This document shows, piece after piece, positions 41,834-50,129 of a stretch of DNA of 53,071 nt (within the stretch, counting starts at the first letter, position 1; every line of letters begins with the position of its first letter). Source of the DNA: Verrucomicrobiota bacterium (GTDB lineage: Bacteria > Auribacterota > JABMQX01 > JAFGEW01). Under the pieces are notes generated by a model. That model was not told the origin of the DNA. It saw nothing but the letters and a program-made list of their open reading frames with translations, and did no database searches. The stretch spans positions 1 to 53,071 of the forward strand of contig JAFGEW010000079.1 of the NCBI GenBank assembly GCA_016931415.1, given 5' to 3'. Position numbers and translations under genes: made by a program.

Positions 41834-42117
41834 CAGGCTTTCTCCCCATCAACGGTGAGGTGTAGGAGGCCGCCATCAGGCGAGCGCGCAGATGAACGAG
41901 GAAGGCGTGCTGAAGCCGGCCCCCGTCACCTCATCGACCCTGAGGCCACTGGACCGCCGGAACGTGCGTGTGCGCGTTCACTGCGGCCTCATCGAAAAGC
42001 TCATAGGATCTGCGCTCAGAGGGACCTGACGCCCAGCCGCCATACAGCAACGGGTCTGAGGTCGCGTGGGCAGGCTCGTCGTCTCTGCAGAGGACAGCCC
42101 CTTGGGTCGTTCTGGCC
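41834..42117. other. Convergent intergenic region before the catabolic cluster
   Basis: These 284 bases lie between two convergent stops. A 10-bp palindrome CTCTGCAGAG (near 42090) and no good terminator were seen. There is no ORF with plausible codon use. This marks the left edge of the sugar or sugar-acid cluster. Confidence 0.5.
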
Positions 42118-44118
42118 TCAGCCCTCCTTGCCGGCGAAGACGACGGTCTTTGCCTTCTCCACGATGTGCTCGGCGGTGAGGCCGAACTTCTGCATGAGCT
42201 CCCACGGCTGGCCTGACTCGCCGAACCGGTCCAGGATGCCGACCTGACTGAATTTCACGGGCCTGTCCACTTCCTTGAGTATGGCGCCCGCGATGATGTT
42301 GCCGAAACCGCCAACCTGATGCTCTTCGGCGGTTACCACAGCGCCTGTCTCGGCTGCGGCGCGGGCGATTGCCTCTGTATCGAGGGGCTTCACGGTGTGC
42401 ACGTTGAGAATCCTGGTCTCAAGCCCGAAGTCCTCCTTGAGAATCCAGGCCGCGCGCATCGCCTCAGGGACCATGGCACCGCAGGCAATGATCGCCAAGC
42501 CTTCGCCCTCACTCCTGTAGTCGGACGCGAGCACGGTCTCGAATGCGTCTATGAACCTGTCCTGTGCACCGCGGTACCTGATCAGATTGGCCTTGCCGAA
42601 AACGAACGGCGTGGACTCCGTGGTCACGATTGGAGTCGCTTCGCGGGCAAACCGCAGGTAGACCGGGCCGCGGATGTCGAGTATGGCCGTGCGGGTGGCA
42701 CGCTCGGTCTCGATGCTGTCCGCGGGGACGATCAAGTTCATATTCGGCAGGATCGCCATCAGGCTGATCTCCTCGAGGGCCTGGTGCGTGGCGCCGTCCT
42801 GCCCGACTGATATCCCTCCGTGCGCGCCCGCGATTTTGACATTCAAGTCCGCGTAGCAGATGCTTGTTCGGATCTGATCCCACGCGCGGCCTGATGCAAA
42901 AACGCCGTAGGTGCCGGTGATCGGGATCTTGCCTTCTTTCGCCAGCCCCGCCGCGACCGCCATCATATTCTGCTCAGCGATCCCGATACTGAACACGCGG
43001 TTCTTACGCTCCGGATTCTTCTCTTCGAACGCGGAGATACGGATGGAACCTGAAATATCCGCGTGGATGGTCACGATGCGTTCGTCATCGCCGCACTTCG
43101 CAAGCCCTCTCCCGAAGCCCATCCGGGTGGGGTCCATGTCAACTTTCATGGCGTCCTGGGCATTCCACCAGTAGTCGCGCGAGAAGGCGGGAATGCCGGC
43201 GCGGGTCTTCTCAGCCACTGCGTGCGCACGGGACTTCGCCTGCTCCAGAAGCTTGTTCAACTCCCCCGCAGGAAGCGACTCGGGCAGCAACTCCTTGATA
43301 GCGGTCTCAAACTGCTCCTTCTTGGGCGCGACACCATGCCAGCCGGCCTGGTTCTCCATGAAGGGGACGCCCTTGCCCTTGACTGTGTCGGCGATGATCA
43401 CAGTCGGTTTCCCCTTCGTGGTCTTCGCCTCATCAAACGCCGTGGCAATCTGGCCGATGTCGTGGCCGTCAATCTCGATCACGTGCCACCCGAACGAACG
43501 ATACTTGTCGGCCAGCGGCTCGACGTTCATGACGTCCTTGGTCCACCCATCGATCTGAAGCCGGTTGCGGTCGATGATGCCGCAGAGGTTGTCCAGGGCA
43601 AAGTGGCCCGCGGACATCGCCGCCTCCCAGATCGCACCTTCCTGCTGTTCGCCGTCACCCATGAGGCAGTAGATCCGGTGGGTCGCACCGTCGAGCCGGG
43701 CTGCAAGGGCCGCCCCTACGGAGACTCCGAGCCCCTGCCCGAGCGATCCGCTGGACATTTCCACCCCGCAGCACTCAAGCATGTTTGGGTGTCCCTGGCA
43801 TATGCTGCCCAACTGGCGGAGACACATCGCGTCTGCCATCGTCATGGAGCCGGCCTTGGCAAGGGCGACATAGAGCGCGGGGGCCTTGTGCCCCGCCGAC
43901 CAATAGACCCTGTCCCGGTCCGGTCCGCAGAAGGTATCAGGCGTTTGTCTGATCTCATGGAAGTAAAGGACCGCGACGATGTCCATGATGGAGAGAGTTC
44001 CACCAGGGTGCCCGCTGGCCGCAGCATAGATCGAGGCCAGATTGTATGCCCTCAGTTCGCGTGCAATGCCCTCGAGCCGCGCGATCTCGTCATTTGTTAT
44101 CCGAGGTCTGGTTTTCAC
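42118..44118 (-). CDS. tkt: Transketolase, full length
   Basis: Transketolase moves two-carbon ketol units between sugar phosphates using thiamine diphosphate. The protein has 666 residues in one chain, from GTG 44118 with AGGAGG upstream. The ThDP motif is GDGEQQEGAIWEAAMSAGHF with DRNRLQIDG; earlier SGHPGGTLSIMDIVAVLYF and SSGSLGQGLGVSVGAALA. The pyrimidine half has FSIGIAEQNMMAVAAGLAKE with its catalytic Glu. The order of parts matches ordinary transketolase. Its place as last gene of the aldolase-dehydrogenase-isomerase series, after a 209-base gap, suggests a dedicated pathway enzyme and not only the housekeeping copy. Confidence 0.94.
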   Translation of the reverse strand: MKTRPRITNDEIARLEGIARELRAYNLASIYAAASGHPGGTLSIMDIVAVLYFHEIRQTPDTFCGPDRDRVYWSAGHKAPALYVALAKAGSMTMADAMCLRQLGSICQGHPNMLECCGVEMSSGSLGQGLGVSVGAALAARLDGATHRIYCLMGDGEQQEGAIWEAAMSAGHFALDNLCGIIDRNRLQIDGWTKDVMNVEPLADKYRSFGWHVIEIDGHDIGQIATAFDEAKTTKGKPTVIIADTVKGKGVPFMENQAGWHGVAPKKEQFETAIKELLPESLPAGELNKLLEQAKSRAHAVAEKTRAGIPAFSRDYWWNAQDAMKVDMDPTRMGFGRGLAKCGDDERIVTIHADISGSIRISAFEEKNPERKNRVFSIGIAEQNMMAVAAGLAKEGKIPITGTYGVFASGRAWDQIRTSICYADLNVKIAGAHGGISVGQDGATHQALEEISLMAILPNMNLIVPADSIETERATRTAILDIRGPVYLRFAREATPIVTTESTPFVFGKANLIRYRGAQDRFIDAFETVLASDYRSEGEGLAIIACGAMVPEAMRAAWILKEDFGLETRILNVHTVKPLDTEAIARAAAETGAVVTAEEHQVGGFGNIIAGAILKEVDRPVKFSQVGILDRFGESGQPWELMQKFGLTAEHIVEKAKTVVFAGKEG

Positions 44119-44327
44119 AGTACCGCAGCCTCCTGCCTCCTTCTGGGGCGTATCGGTTCAGGCATGATGAGCATCTCTATCCACGAGGCCTGACTGAGCG
44201 CAGCAAAGAATGTGAAGCGCCTGGGACTCAGAACCTCTACCCCGCTCAAGATGACGTATCCTCAGGATTCGCGAACGGCACCCATCCGGCGCCCGATGGG
44301 TGGCTGTCTCCGACAACCGCCTTGACG

Positions 44328-45278
44328 CTAGAGCAGCGCCCACGCCTTGGTCAGCATGCGCTTGGAGTTGGCAATGATCATCTCCGAGGTTTCTCCGAGT
44401 GCCGCCACGGGCTTGACCTCAAACGAGATCGGCCTCACGGTCTCGCCGTCCAGATACCCGATCTGGAAGAGAATCTCGAGGAATGCCGCAAGCTCGTCGA
44501 CACCATTCTCGCCTCCGGGAATCCCGAAGCGCGGGTGGTTGTCACCATAGGCCGGGTGAGAGGCGTCTCTCATGAGGCAGTTGCCGATGTGAATATGAAC
44601 GAGCACGTCCTTCGCCGGGACAAGCATCTCCCTCGGGCTCTCTCCCAGCAACGGCATGTGGCTCAGGTCGAGCAAGAGGCCGAAGTTGGGATACTTCGCC
44701 CTCACTCTCTCGGCGAAAGGAACCGCGTCAGCCGTTGGGCCAAGGAGCGTGTTCTTGCCGTAGTCCACCTGGTCGAAAGTCTCGAGGGCGATCGGGAGGT
44801 CGCCCTTGCCTCGGGCATACTCACAGATCTCGGTCACGGACTCATACAGCAGATCGAGTCCCCTGGCCTTGCCGGCAGCGCCCGGGTGCTTGCCGGTGAG
44901 GAACGAGAGGGCCCCGCACCCCATCTCAACCGCTTCGTCAATGTTGGCCTTGATCTGAGCAACGGCCTTTCGACGGCCGGCTTCGTCCGGATCATTGAGG
45001 TTGAGTTTCTGGCTGAGCTGCGGCGGCTGACTGCCGAAAACGTACTTGATCCCGGACTGTGCCAGCATGGCCTTGGCAGCCTTGCGGACCTCGGGGTCCT
45101 TGATCCAAGTGATCTCCACGAGCGTAAAGTAGTCGTCCGCGCAGATCGTGCTGAGGGTCTCGAGGATCCGTCCCTCGCCGGTCGCGCACTGGGGGTACAC
45201 CATGAAGTGCAGGATGCCGACATCGGCATACCTGTAGATTGAGCCCACGTTAGAGCGGGCGGGTGTGTGATCCTCCAT
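44328..45278 (-). CDS. Sugar phosphate isomerase/epimerase-like TIM barrel protein
   Basis: The protein has 316 residues from ATG 45278; AAGGAG overlaps the final codons of the dehydrogenase gene upstream. It belongs to the xylose-isomerase-like (AP endonuclease 2) TIM-barrel family: VEITWIKDPEVRKAA near the N-terminus, then LPIALETFDQVDYGKNTLLG with a likely metal Glu, NFGLLLDLSHMPLLGESPRE (Asp and His ligands), VHIHIGNCLMRDASHPAYGDN (His ligands) and PISFEVKP (Glu). Members isomerise or epimerise ketoses, hydroxypyruvate or sugar acids. The substrate is unknown. The stop of the dehydrogenase is six bases upstream. Confidence 0.86.
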   Translation of the reverse strand: MEDHTPARSNVGSIYRYADVGILHFMVYPQCATGEGRILETLSTICADDYFTLVEITWIKDPEVRKAAKAMLAQSGIKYVFGSQPPQLSQKLNLNDPDEAGRRKAVAQIKANIDEAVEMGCGALSFLTGKHPGAAGKARGLDLLYESVTEICEYARGKGDLPIALETFDQVDYGKNTLLGPTADAVPFAERVRAKYPNFGLLLDLSHMPLLGESPREMLVPAKDVLVHIHIGNCLMRDASHPAYGDNHPRFGIPGGENGVDELAAFLEILFQIGYLDGETVRPISFEVKPVAALGETSEMIIANSKRMLTKAWALL

Positions 45279-45284
45279 TTGCCG

Positions 45285-46319
45285 CTACTCCTTACTGATC
45301 TCAAAGATGACTTTGATGGCTTGGTCTTTTGCCTTGCCGGCTATCCGCAGCGCCTCTTGGTATTCATCGAGGGAGAAGCGGTGCGTGATCAGTGATTTGG
45401 CATCGATCTTCCCGCGGTCGATCAGCCCGATAACGGCATAGTACTGGTTGCTGTTGTAGCTGCTGGCGCCGATGTAGCTGATGACCTTCTGCGTGAAGTC
45501 CATCACCGGCACCGGCCACTGCTCCGTGCCGGTTGGAGGCATCGCCTCGACGATGAACCGGCCTCCAATGCCGAGCATGCTGCTTGCCTGCGTCCACGCC
45601 TGCTCTCCGCCGGCACAGAAAAGCACGGCATCGACCCCGCGTCCTCCGGTCAGGCCCATGACGATCTCGAGTGGGTTGTCCTTCTGCACATCCACCACAT
45701 GCGTCGCCCCACACTTCTTCGCCATGGCAAGCTGGTTCGGGTACTTGCCTGAAACGATAAGCTTGGAGGGATACCGGAGGGCGGCCGCCTGCACGGCAAA
45801 GAGCCCTATAGGCCCGGCCCCGATGACAACGACCGTCTCGCCCGGCTGGATCGCCGCCTTGTCCACCGCATTGTAAGCGCAGGAAGCAGGCTCAACCAGG
45901 CACGCTTCATCAAGCCCCATCGTGGCGGGCACATGGAAGAGGGAAGATGCCGGCATGATCATCTTCTCCTGAAACGACCCCTCCAGCTCGCGGGGCAAGG
46001 CTCGCAGATTGGGACACTGCACGCCCCATCCCTCCCTGCATGCCGGACACGTCCCGCATGAGGCGAAGCTAAACGAAGTGACCCGATCTCCGATCTTGAC
46101 GTTTGTCACCCCTGGCCCGCACTTCTCAACAATGCCGCTGAACTCGTGCCCAAGCACGGTGGGATGCCCCAGCTTATAGCCGCCTTCCATCGTGAACAGG
46201 TCCGTGTGACAGATCGCCGTGCACACGATACGCAGCAACACGTCTCCAATGCCCGGCTCGGGCACCGGCCGCTGTGCAAGCCGCAGCTTGTTCGGCTCAT
46301 CTAAGACCAAAGACTTCAT
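45285..46319 (-). CDS. Zinc-dependent medium-chain alcohol/sugar dehydrogenase
   Basis: The protein has 344 residues. The catalytic zinc ligands are C37 and H58-E59 (GHEFSG), with E143 as the likely fourth. The structural zinc site is C88, C91, C94 and C102 (CGTCPACREGWGVQC). The NAD-binding fold has VVVIGAGPIGLFAVQAA (from about 164). It fits the sorbitol/threonine/L-galactonate dehydrogenase group, which oxidises polyols or sugar acids at a secondary hydroxyl. ATG 46319 is nine bases after the aldolase stop. The neighbours suggest a sugar acid or polyol substrate, not a simple alcohol. Confidence 0.9.
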   Translation of the reverse strand: MKSLVLDEPNKLRLAQRPVPEPGIGDVLLRIVCTAICHTDLFTMEGGYKLGHPTVLGHEFSGIVEKCGPGVTNVKIGDRVTSFSFASCGTCPACREGWGVQCPNLRALPRELEGSFQEKMIMPASSLFHVPATMGLDEACLVEPASCAYNAVDKAAIQPGETVVVIGAGPIGLFAVQAAALRYPSKLIVSGKYPNQLAMAKKCGATHVVDVQKDNPLEIVMGLTGGRGVDAVLFCAGGEQAWTQASSMLGIGGRFIVEAMPPTGTEQWPVPVMDFTQKVISYIGASSYNSNQYYAVIGLIDRGKIDAKSLITHRFSLDEYQEALRIAGKAKDQAIKVIFEISKE

Positions 46320-46328
46320 CGTTCACTC

Positions 46329-47129
46329 CTACAACTGCGGGGCGGACTCGACCAGCGCATGCCCGTAGCCCCTGCGGCACATGTCCCTACACTTATCCTT
46401 GCAGCCGTCTCCCAAGTACAGCACGTCAACGCCGAGTTGAATGATCCTGAATCCCTGCTCAAGTCTCATCTCGGTCTCCTCGGCAGTCCGTGCAGGGATC
46501 CCGACCGGCACTCCAGCGTTATTGGCGGCCTTACGCACCGACTCTATTGCTGAGACAACATCAGGATGCTCGGGATGGCCCAGGAGCCCCATCGATGCCG
46601 CCATATCGTCGTGACCAATGAAGATCCCGTCGTATCCATCCACCTTCAGAATCTCGTCGATGTTTCTCACCGACTCACGATGCTCGCACTGGATGAGAAG
46701 CAGGATTCCCTCGTCCATGCTGTTGAGGTACTCACATCTCTTCTCGATCGTGTAGCTGTGCGCTCTGGCCAGGCCGACACCACGAACCCCGCGGGGCGGG
46801 AAGTGTGTCGAGCGAACCGCGTTCTCGGCTTCCTCCGCCGAATTGACCATCGGCACCATGATTCCAGGGGCGCCCATATCCAGCGCGCGCTTGACCATGA
46901 CATGGTCGTTGGTCGCGACACGCACGAGGGGCATTGCGGGGGTCCCAGCCATCGCCTGCATGAGCGTCTGCGTGGACTCCAGCCCGATGGCGGCATGCTC
47001 ACAGTCTATCCCAAGCCAATCGAAGCCGATGTTGCCCATCAGCTCTGCAATGGTCGGGCTCGCGATCGTGATCCAGCTTCCGATACTGGAACCACCCTCC
47101 TTCAGCTTCTCTTTGACGCGATTCTTCAC
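46329..47129 (-). CDS. HpcH/HpaI family aldolase
   Basis: Class II pyruvate-type aldolases of this family cleave 2-keto-3-deoxy-glucarate, 4-hydroxy-2-ketoheptanedioate and related acids to pyruvate or tartronate semialdehyde plus an aldehyde. The protein has 266 residues if started at GTG 47129, which has a perfect AAGGAG seven bases upstream; the longer in-frame TTG and ATG starts lack one. Family motifs are GIDCEHAAIGLES, PLVRVATNDHVMVKRALDMG, IMVPMVNSAEEAENAVRSTH, PPRGVRGVGLARAHSY, LIQCEHRESVRNIDEI and GIFIGHDDMAASMG with metal-binding Glu and Asp. It is the first structural gene after gntR and nine bases before the zinc dehydrogenase. Confidence 0.92.
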   Translation of the reverse strand: MKNRVKEKLKEGGSSIGSWITIASPTIAELMGNIGFDWLGIDCEHAAIGLESTQTLMQAMAGTPAMPLVRVATNDHVMVKRALDMGAPGIMVPMVNSAEEAENAVRSTHFPPRGVRGVGLARAHSYTIEKRCEYLNSMDEGILLLIQCEHRESVRNIDEILKVDGYDGIFIGHDDMAASMGLLGHPEHPDVVSAIESVRKAANNAGVPVGIPARTAEETEMRLEQGFRIIQLGVDVLYLGDGCKDKCRDMCRRGYGHALVESAPQL

Positions 47130-47270
47130 GGTGTCGCTCCTTAGGGTCTCGTTCGTTTCCGTACGGTTCATCTGCGGCCCGCTTGTCTTCAAACAGCCAA
47201 CCGCAGTTGCCGACTCCGGCGATTGCCGCCCTGGTTTTCCCTGACGCGTTCGTTCCCGCGCCCCTGCAGG

Positions 47271-47972
47271 TCAGATATACTCGTCCAGGCCCAGAAGGAA
47301 TCTGGCCACGGTGTTCTTGCCATGCCGAACGTGCGCTCGCACCATGTCTTCCGCAGCGGGGCCATCGCCCGCTGCGATCGTTCGAGCAATCGCCTGGTGC
47401 GCACCTTCCACTCGGCCCTCGTGGACAACTGGAACGCTGCCGGCTGACGCAAGCCGGCGCGTGCGCTCATCGTAGGTGAGAGCTTGCAGGAAGAACTGCC
47501 GTGCCACATCGACGACGCGTTGGCTGCCGCACATCCTGACGATTGCGGAGTGGAACTCCACTTCGTCGCTCACCGCCGCCATAGGATCGTCCGCCCTCCT
47601 GGCGAGATCATCAAGCACTTCCCCTTGACTCCTGGTGACTCGGCGCGAGAGCAGCCTTGCCGCCAGACCCTCTATGACTTCACGGATATCGTATATCTCT
47701 GCAATATCCACGGGCCTGAGCGACTCGACGAAGGTCCCCTTGTTGGCAACCGAGGTAACCAGTCCCTCCTGCTCCAGTTGGCTTAGCGCCTCTCGGATCG
47801 GGGTCCGGCTCATCCCGAGGTCCTCGGCCAGCTTCGCTTCCACGAGGGCCTCGCCCGGCTGCAGAACGCGCTCCAGGATTCGCTCGCGGAGAATCTTGTA
47901 GGCTGTTCGACCGAGCGGCTCCTCTCTTGACCCTCGACTGGAGACGTTACGCCCAGGAGCTGAGCGTGCCAT
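47271..47972 (-). CDS. GntR/FadR-family transcriptional regulator
   Basis: The protein has 233 residues from ATG 47972, with GGAGG seven bases upstream. The N-terminal winged helix-turn-helix reads LGRTAYKILRERILERVLQP, then KLAEDLGMSRTPIREALSQL and EQEGLVTSVANKGTFV. The FCD-type helical effector domain follows (IAEIYDIREVIEGLAARLLS, EFHSAIVRMCG, EGAHQAIARTIAAGD). It is immediately upstream of, and divergent from, the hydroxyacid dehydrogenase-cyclase pair. The palindrome ATGGTACCAT over its own -10 suggests autoregulation. Ligands of this family are often small carboxylates or sugar acids, which fits the cluster. Confidence 0.93.
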   Translation of the reverse strand: MARSAPGRNVSSRGSREEPLGRTAYKILRERILERVLQPGEALVEAKLAEDLGMSRTPIREALSQLEQEGLVTSVANKGTFVESLRPVDIAEIYDIREVIEGLAARLLSRRVTRSQGEVLDDLARRADDPMAAVSDEVEFHSAIVRMCGSQRVVDVARQFFLQALTYDERTRRLASAGSVPVVHEGRVEGAHQAIARTIAAGDGPAAEDMVRAHVRHGKNTVARFLLGLDEYI

Positions 47973-48022
47973 TGCGTTACCTCCGCTGCATCTGTCGAAC
48001 CGAACTGCAACTTGACCCACAC

Positions 48023-48050
48023 ATGGTACCATACGGGAAGGCCGTGTCAA
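48023..48050 (-). promoter_or_regulatory. gntR promoter with overlapping operator palindrome
   Basis: Minus strand: TTGACA (48050-48045), a 16-base spacer and TACCAT (48028-48023). The perfect palindrome ATGGTACCAT (48023-48032) covers the -10. GntR-family FCD regulators bind dyads containing TGGT and ACCA halves, so this is a good candidate site for the adjacent regulator, about 50 bases from its start codon. Confidence 0.6.
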
Positions 48051-48126
48051 TACCGCACGTGTACAATCGCCGCACCATCTCCATGAGTCCACGCACAGAC
48101 ACGCGAAACGCGACACATTCCTCGTG

Positions 48127-48155
48127 TTGACACTCCGTGAAGGTCGCGGTATACA
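48127..48155 (+). promoter_or_regulatory. Sigma-70-type promoter of the hydroxyacid dehydrogenase operon
   Basis: TTGACA (48127-48132), a 17-base spacer and TATACA (48150-48155) match consensus closely. The -10 region includes GGTATACA with the dyad GTATAC, similar in style to the operator at 48023 and perhaps bound by the same GntR protein. The start codon is 58 bases downstream. Confidence 0.7.
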
Positions 48156-48212
48156 TCGGCTTCAAGTCTCAGGCAAGCCGACATCCAACATGTGAACTGG
48201 AGGACATGCAAT

Positions 48213-49229
48213 ATGTACACGATTCTCCAACCCGAGCGACATGTCACATCGCCGAGCGCGGAGGAATACAATGAGCTGAAAAGCGCCGGTGCACAGCTCG
48301 TTCTCTTAGAGGATGCCCCTCGGGACCAGATCGGTGATCGTGTCCGGTCTGCTGATGCGCTACTCTGTGCCGCGATTCCCGTTGGACTCGACCTGATCAA
48401 GCCAGCGCGACGCTTGCGCGTCGTGGCCAAGCTGGGCACCGGGGTGGACAACATCGACGTTGCAGCCGCAACAGCGCACGGTGTGGCCGTAACCAACGTT
48501 CCGGGTTTCTCGACCGACGACGTCGCAGAGCACACGATCGCGCTGATGTTCGCCTGCGCCAAGCGGCTGACCTATCTGGATGGCGCAACCAGGGGGGGCA
48601 ACTGGGATGTCCGGTTGAGAATGCGGCAGGGCACATTGGCGGGCAAGACCCTCGGACTGGTCGGCTTCGGCCAGATAGGACGTGCGGTGGCACGATTCGC
48701 GAGCGCGCTTGGGATGGCGGTCCTTGCCTATGATCCACTGGTCGACCGGGCGACGATGCTGAACTGCGGCCACACCGAACCAGCCGGCAGCCTCCATGAT
48801 CTGCTTACACGAGCGGACTTCGTCTCGCTGCACGCCCCATTGATCCCGGAGACCCACCATCTGATATCAGGCAGGGAGCTCTCCATGATGAAGGCCACCG
48901 CTTGCCTGATCAACTGCGCGCGGGGACCGCTGGTTGATGAAGCCGCGCTGGTCGAGGCGCTGAAGTCGTCAACGATCGCCGGCGCGGGGCTTGACGTGTT
49001 CGAAGAGGAGCCCCCGAGACCCGATAGCCCGGTGCTGAACTGCCCGAACACAGTCTTCACGCCGCATTGCGCCGCTCATACGGATCGCGCGCTAGGTCTT
49101 CTGAGGCAGAGGGCCCTGCACTCGGTTCTTCAGGCCTTGCGTGGCGAGTGGCCGGACAATGTCGTCAACCCGCAGGTTCGCCAGAGCTGGTTCGACCGTA
49201 TCAGCAACATCGAGGGCGGAGGCGTGTAA
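48213..49229 (+). CDS. D-isomer-specific 2-hydroxyacid dehydrogenase
   Basis: The protein has 338 residues from ATG 48213 with GGAGG nine bases upstream; an earlier GTG is in frame but poorly placed. The NAD fold has GLVGFGQIGRAVARFASALG (glycines around 151-156). Catalytic residues are R237 (NCARGPLVDE), E266 (DVFEEEP) and H285 (TPHCAAHT). The family reduces glyoxylate, hydroxypyruvate, phosphoglycerate-type or other 2-keto acids. The product of the cluster's aldolase or isomerase would be a natural substrate, but this is inference. Confidence 0.92.
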   Translation: MYTILQPERHVTSPSAEEYNELKSAGAQLVLLEDAPRDQIGDRVRSADALLCAAIPVGLDLIKPARRLRVVAKLGTGVDNIDVAAATAHGVAVTNVPGFSTDDVAEHTIALMFACAKRLTYLDGATRGGNWDVRLRMRQGTLAGKTLGLVGFGQIGRAVARFASALGMAVLAYDPLVDRATMLNCGHTEPAGSLHDLLTRADFVSLHAPLIPETHHLISGRELSMMKATACLINCARGPLVDEAALVEALKSSTIAGAGLDVFEEEPPRPDSPVLNCPNTVFTPHCAAHTDRALGLLRQRALHSVLQALRGEWPDNVVNPQVRQSWFDRISNIEGGGV

Positions 49230-49232
49230 GCG

Positions 49233-49910
49233 ATGGACGACAAGCGATGGATTCTGCTCTCATACAGTCTCGAGGAGTCGAGCCCGCTCCCGCCCGGCAT
49301 TCCGCCCATGTCGAGAACGGCACGATCGTCTCTCGCGGCCGGTGACGACTCGAACGTCGTCGATATCTTCTTCTGCAACCACTCGGGCACCCACGTGGAT
49401 GCGCCGCTTCACTTCGCCGCCGACGGCAAGTGCATCACGGAGTTTGACATCAACGAATTCCGGTTCCGCAGACCGCTGGTCCTCGATCTTCCGGTGCCGG
49501 AGGACCTGCTCGTCCGGCCCGAGCACCTCGAGCCACACGAGACGGCCATCCGTGGATGTGACCTGCTGCTTCTCCGTACTGGATTCAGCAGCGTCCGCCG
49601 GACAGACCCGGAACGATATCGGTTGCACGGACCAGGGCTGTCCGAGGCCGCAGCTCGGTACATCGCCGGGAGCTTCCCCGAGCTCAGGGCTATCGGACTG
49701 GACTCGATCTCTCTGGCATCCATGGATCGTTTGGATGAAGGAATACGCGCGCATCAGGTCCTGCTCGGCGGCGCGCGCCGGTTCCTGATTGTTGAGGACA
49801 TGAATCTTGATCTCGACCTGTCCGGTTTGATCGAAGTGATGGTGTTGCCGTTCATGATCGCCGGCATCGACGGCAGTCCGTGCACAGTGGTTGGGGTGGT
49901 GCGCGGGTAA
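49233..49910 (+). CDS. Cyclase family (kynurenine formamidase-like) metal-dependent hydrolase
   Basis: The protein has 225 residues. The family motif is H50-S-G-T-H54-V-D56-A-P-L-H60, the metal-binding HxGTHxDxPxH box. GCDLLLLRTGF and AIGLDSISLASMD are also conserved-type segments. Members include N-formylkynurenine formamidase and isatin hydrolase. With no tryptophan genes nearby, an amide or lactone hydrolase in sugar-acid use is equally possible. The stop of the hydroxyacid dehydrogenase is three bases upstream, with the Shine-Dalgarno inside its last codons, so the two are coupled. Confidence 0.9.
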   Translation: MDDKRWILLSYSLEESSPLPPGIPPMSRTARSSLAAGDDSNVVDIFFCNHSGTHVDAPLHFAADGKCITEFDINEFRFRRPLVLDLPVPEDLLVRPEHLEPHETAIRGCDLLLLRTGFSSVRRTDPERYRLHGPGLSEAAARYIAGSFPELRAIGLDSISLASMDRLDEGIRAHQVLLGGARRFLIVEDMNLDLDLSGLIEVMVLPFMIAGIDGSPCTVVGVVRG

Positions 49911-50129
49911 TGGGCGTTGCCCGAACGAGATCTGTCGGACATGCCCCGCAGGTTCGCTTTGTCCGCCCGTTGCTGGATCCACGGTTCCGCGGCTGAGCAT
50001 TCTCGTCGTGTCTGCCTCAGTCAGAGCGACCTGTACAGACCCCTCCGACTTGGGATCACCTCGTGCTCGTCGCGGTTCTGTCTCCGAACAGGCCACGCGG
50101 GAGTCAGGATTCACGTTCGTGATGGTCCG

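Noticed and set aside
47130-47192. Longer N-terminus for the HpcH/HpaI aldolase from a TTG or ATG upstream
   Set aside because: Neither has a Shine-Dalgarno, while GTG 47129 has AAGGAG at ideal spacing and gives the family-typical N-terminus.
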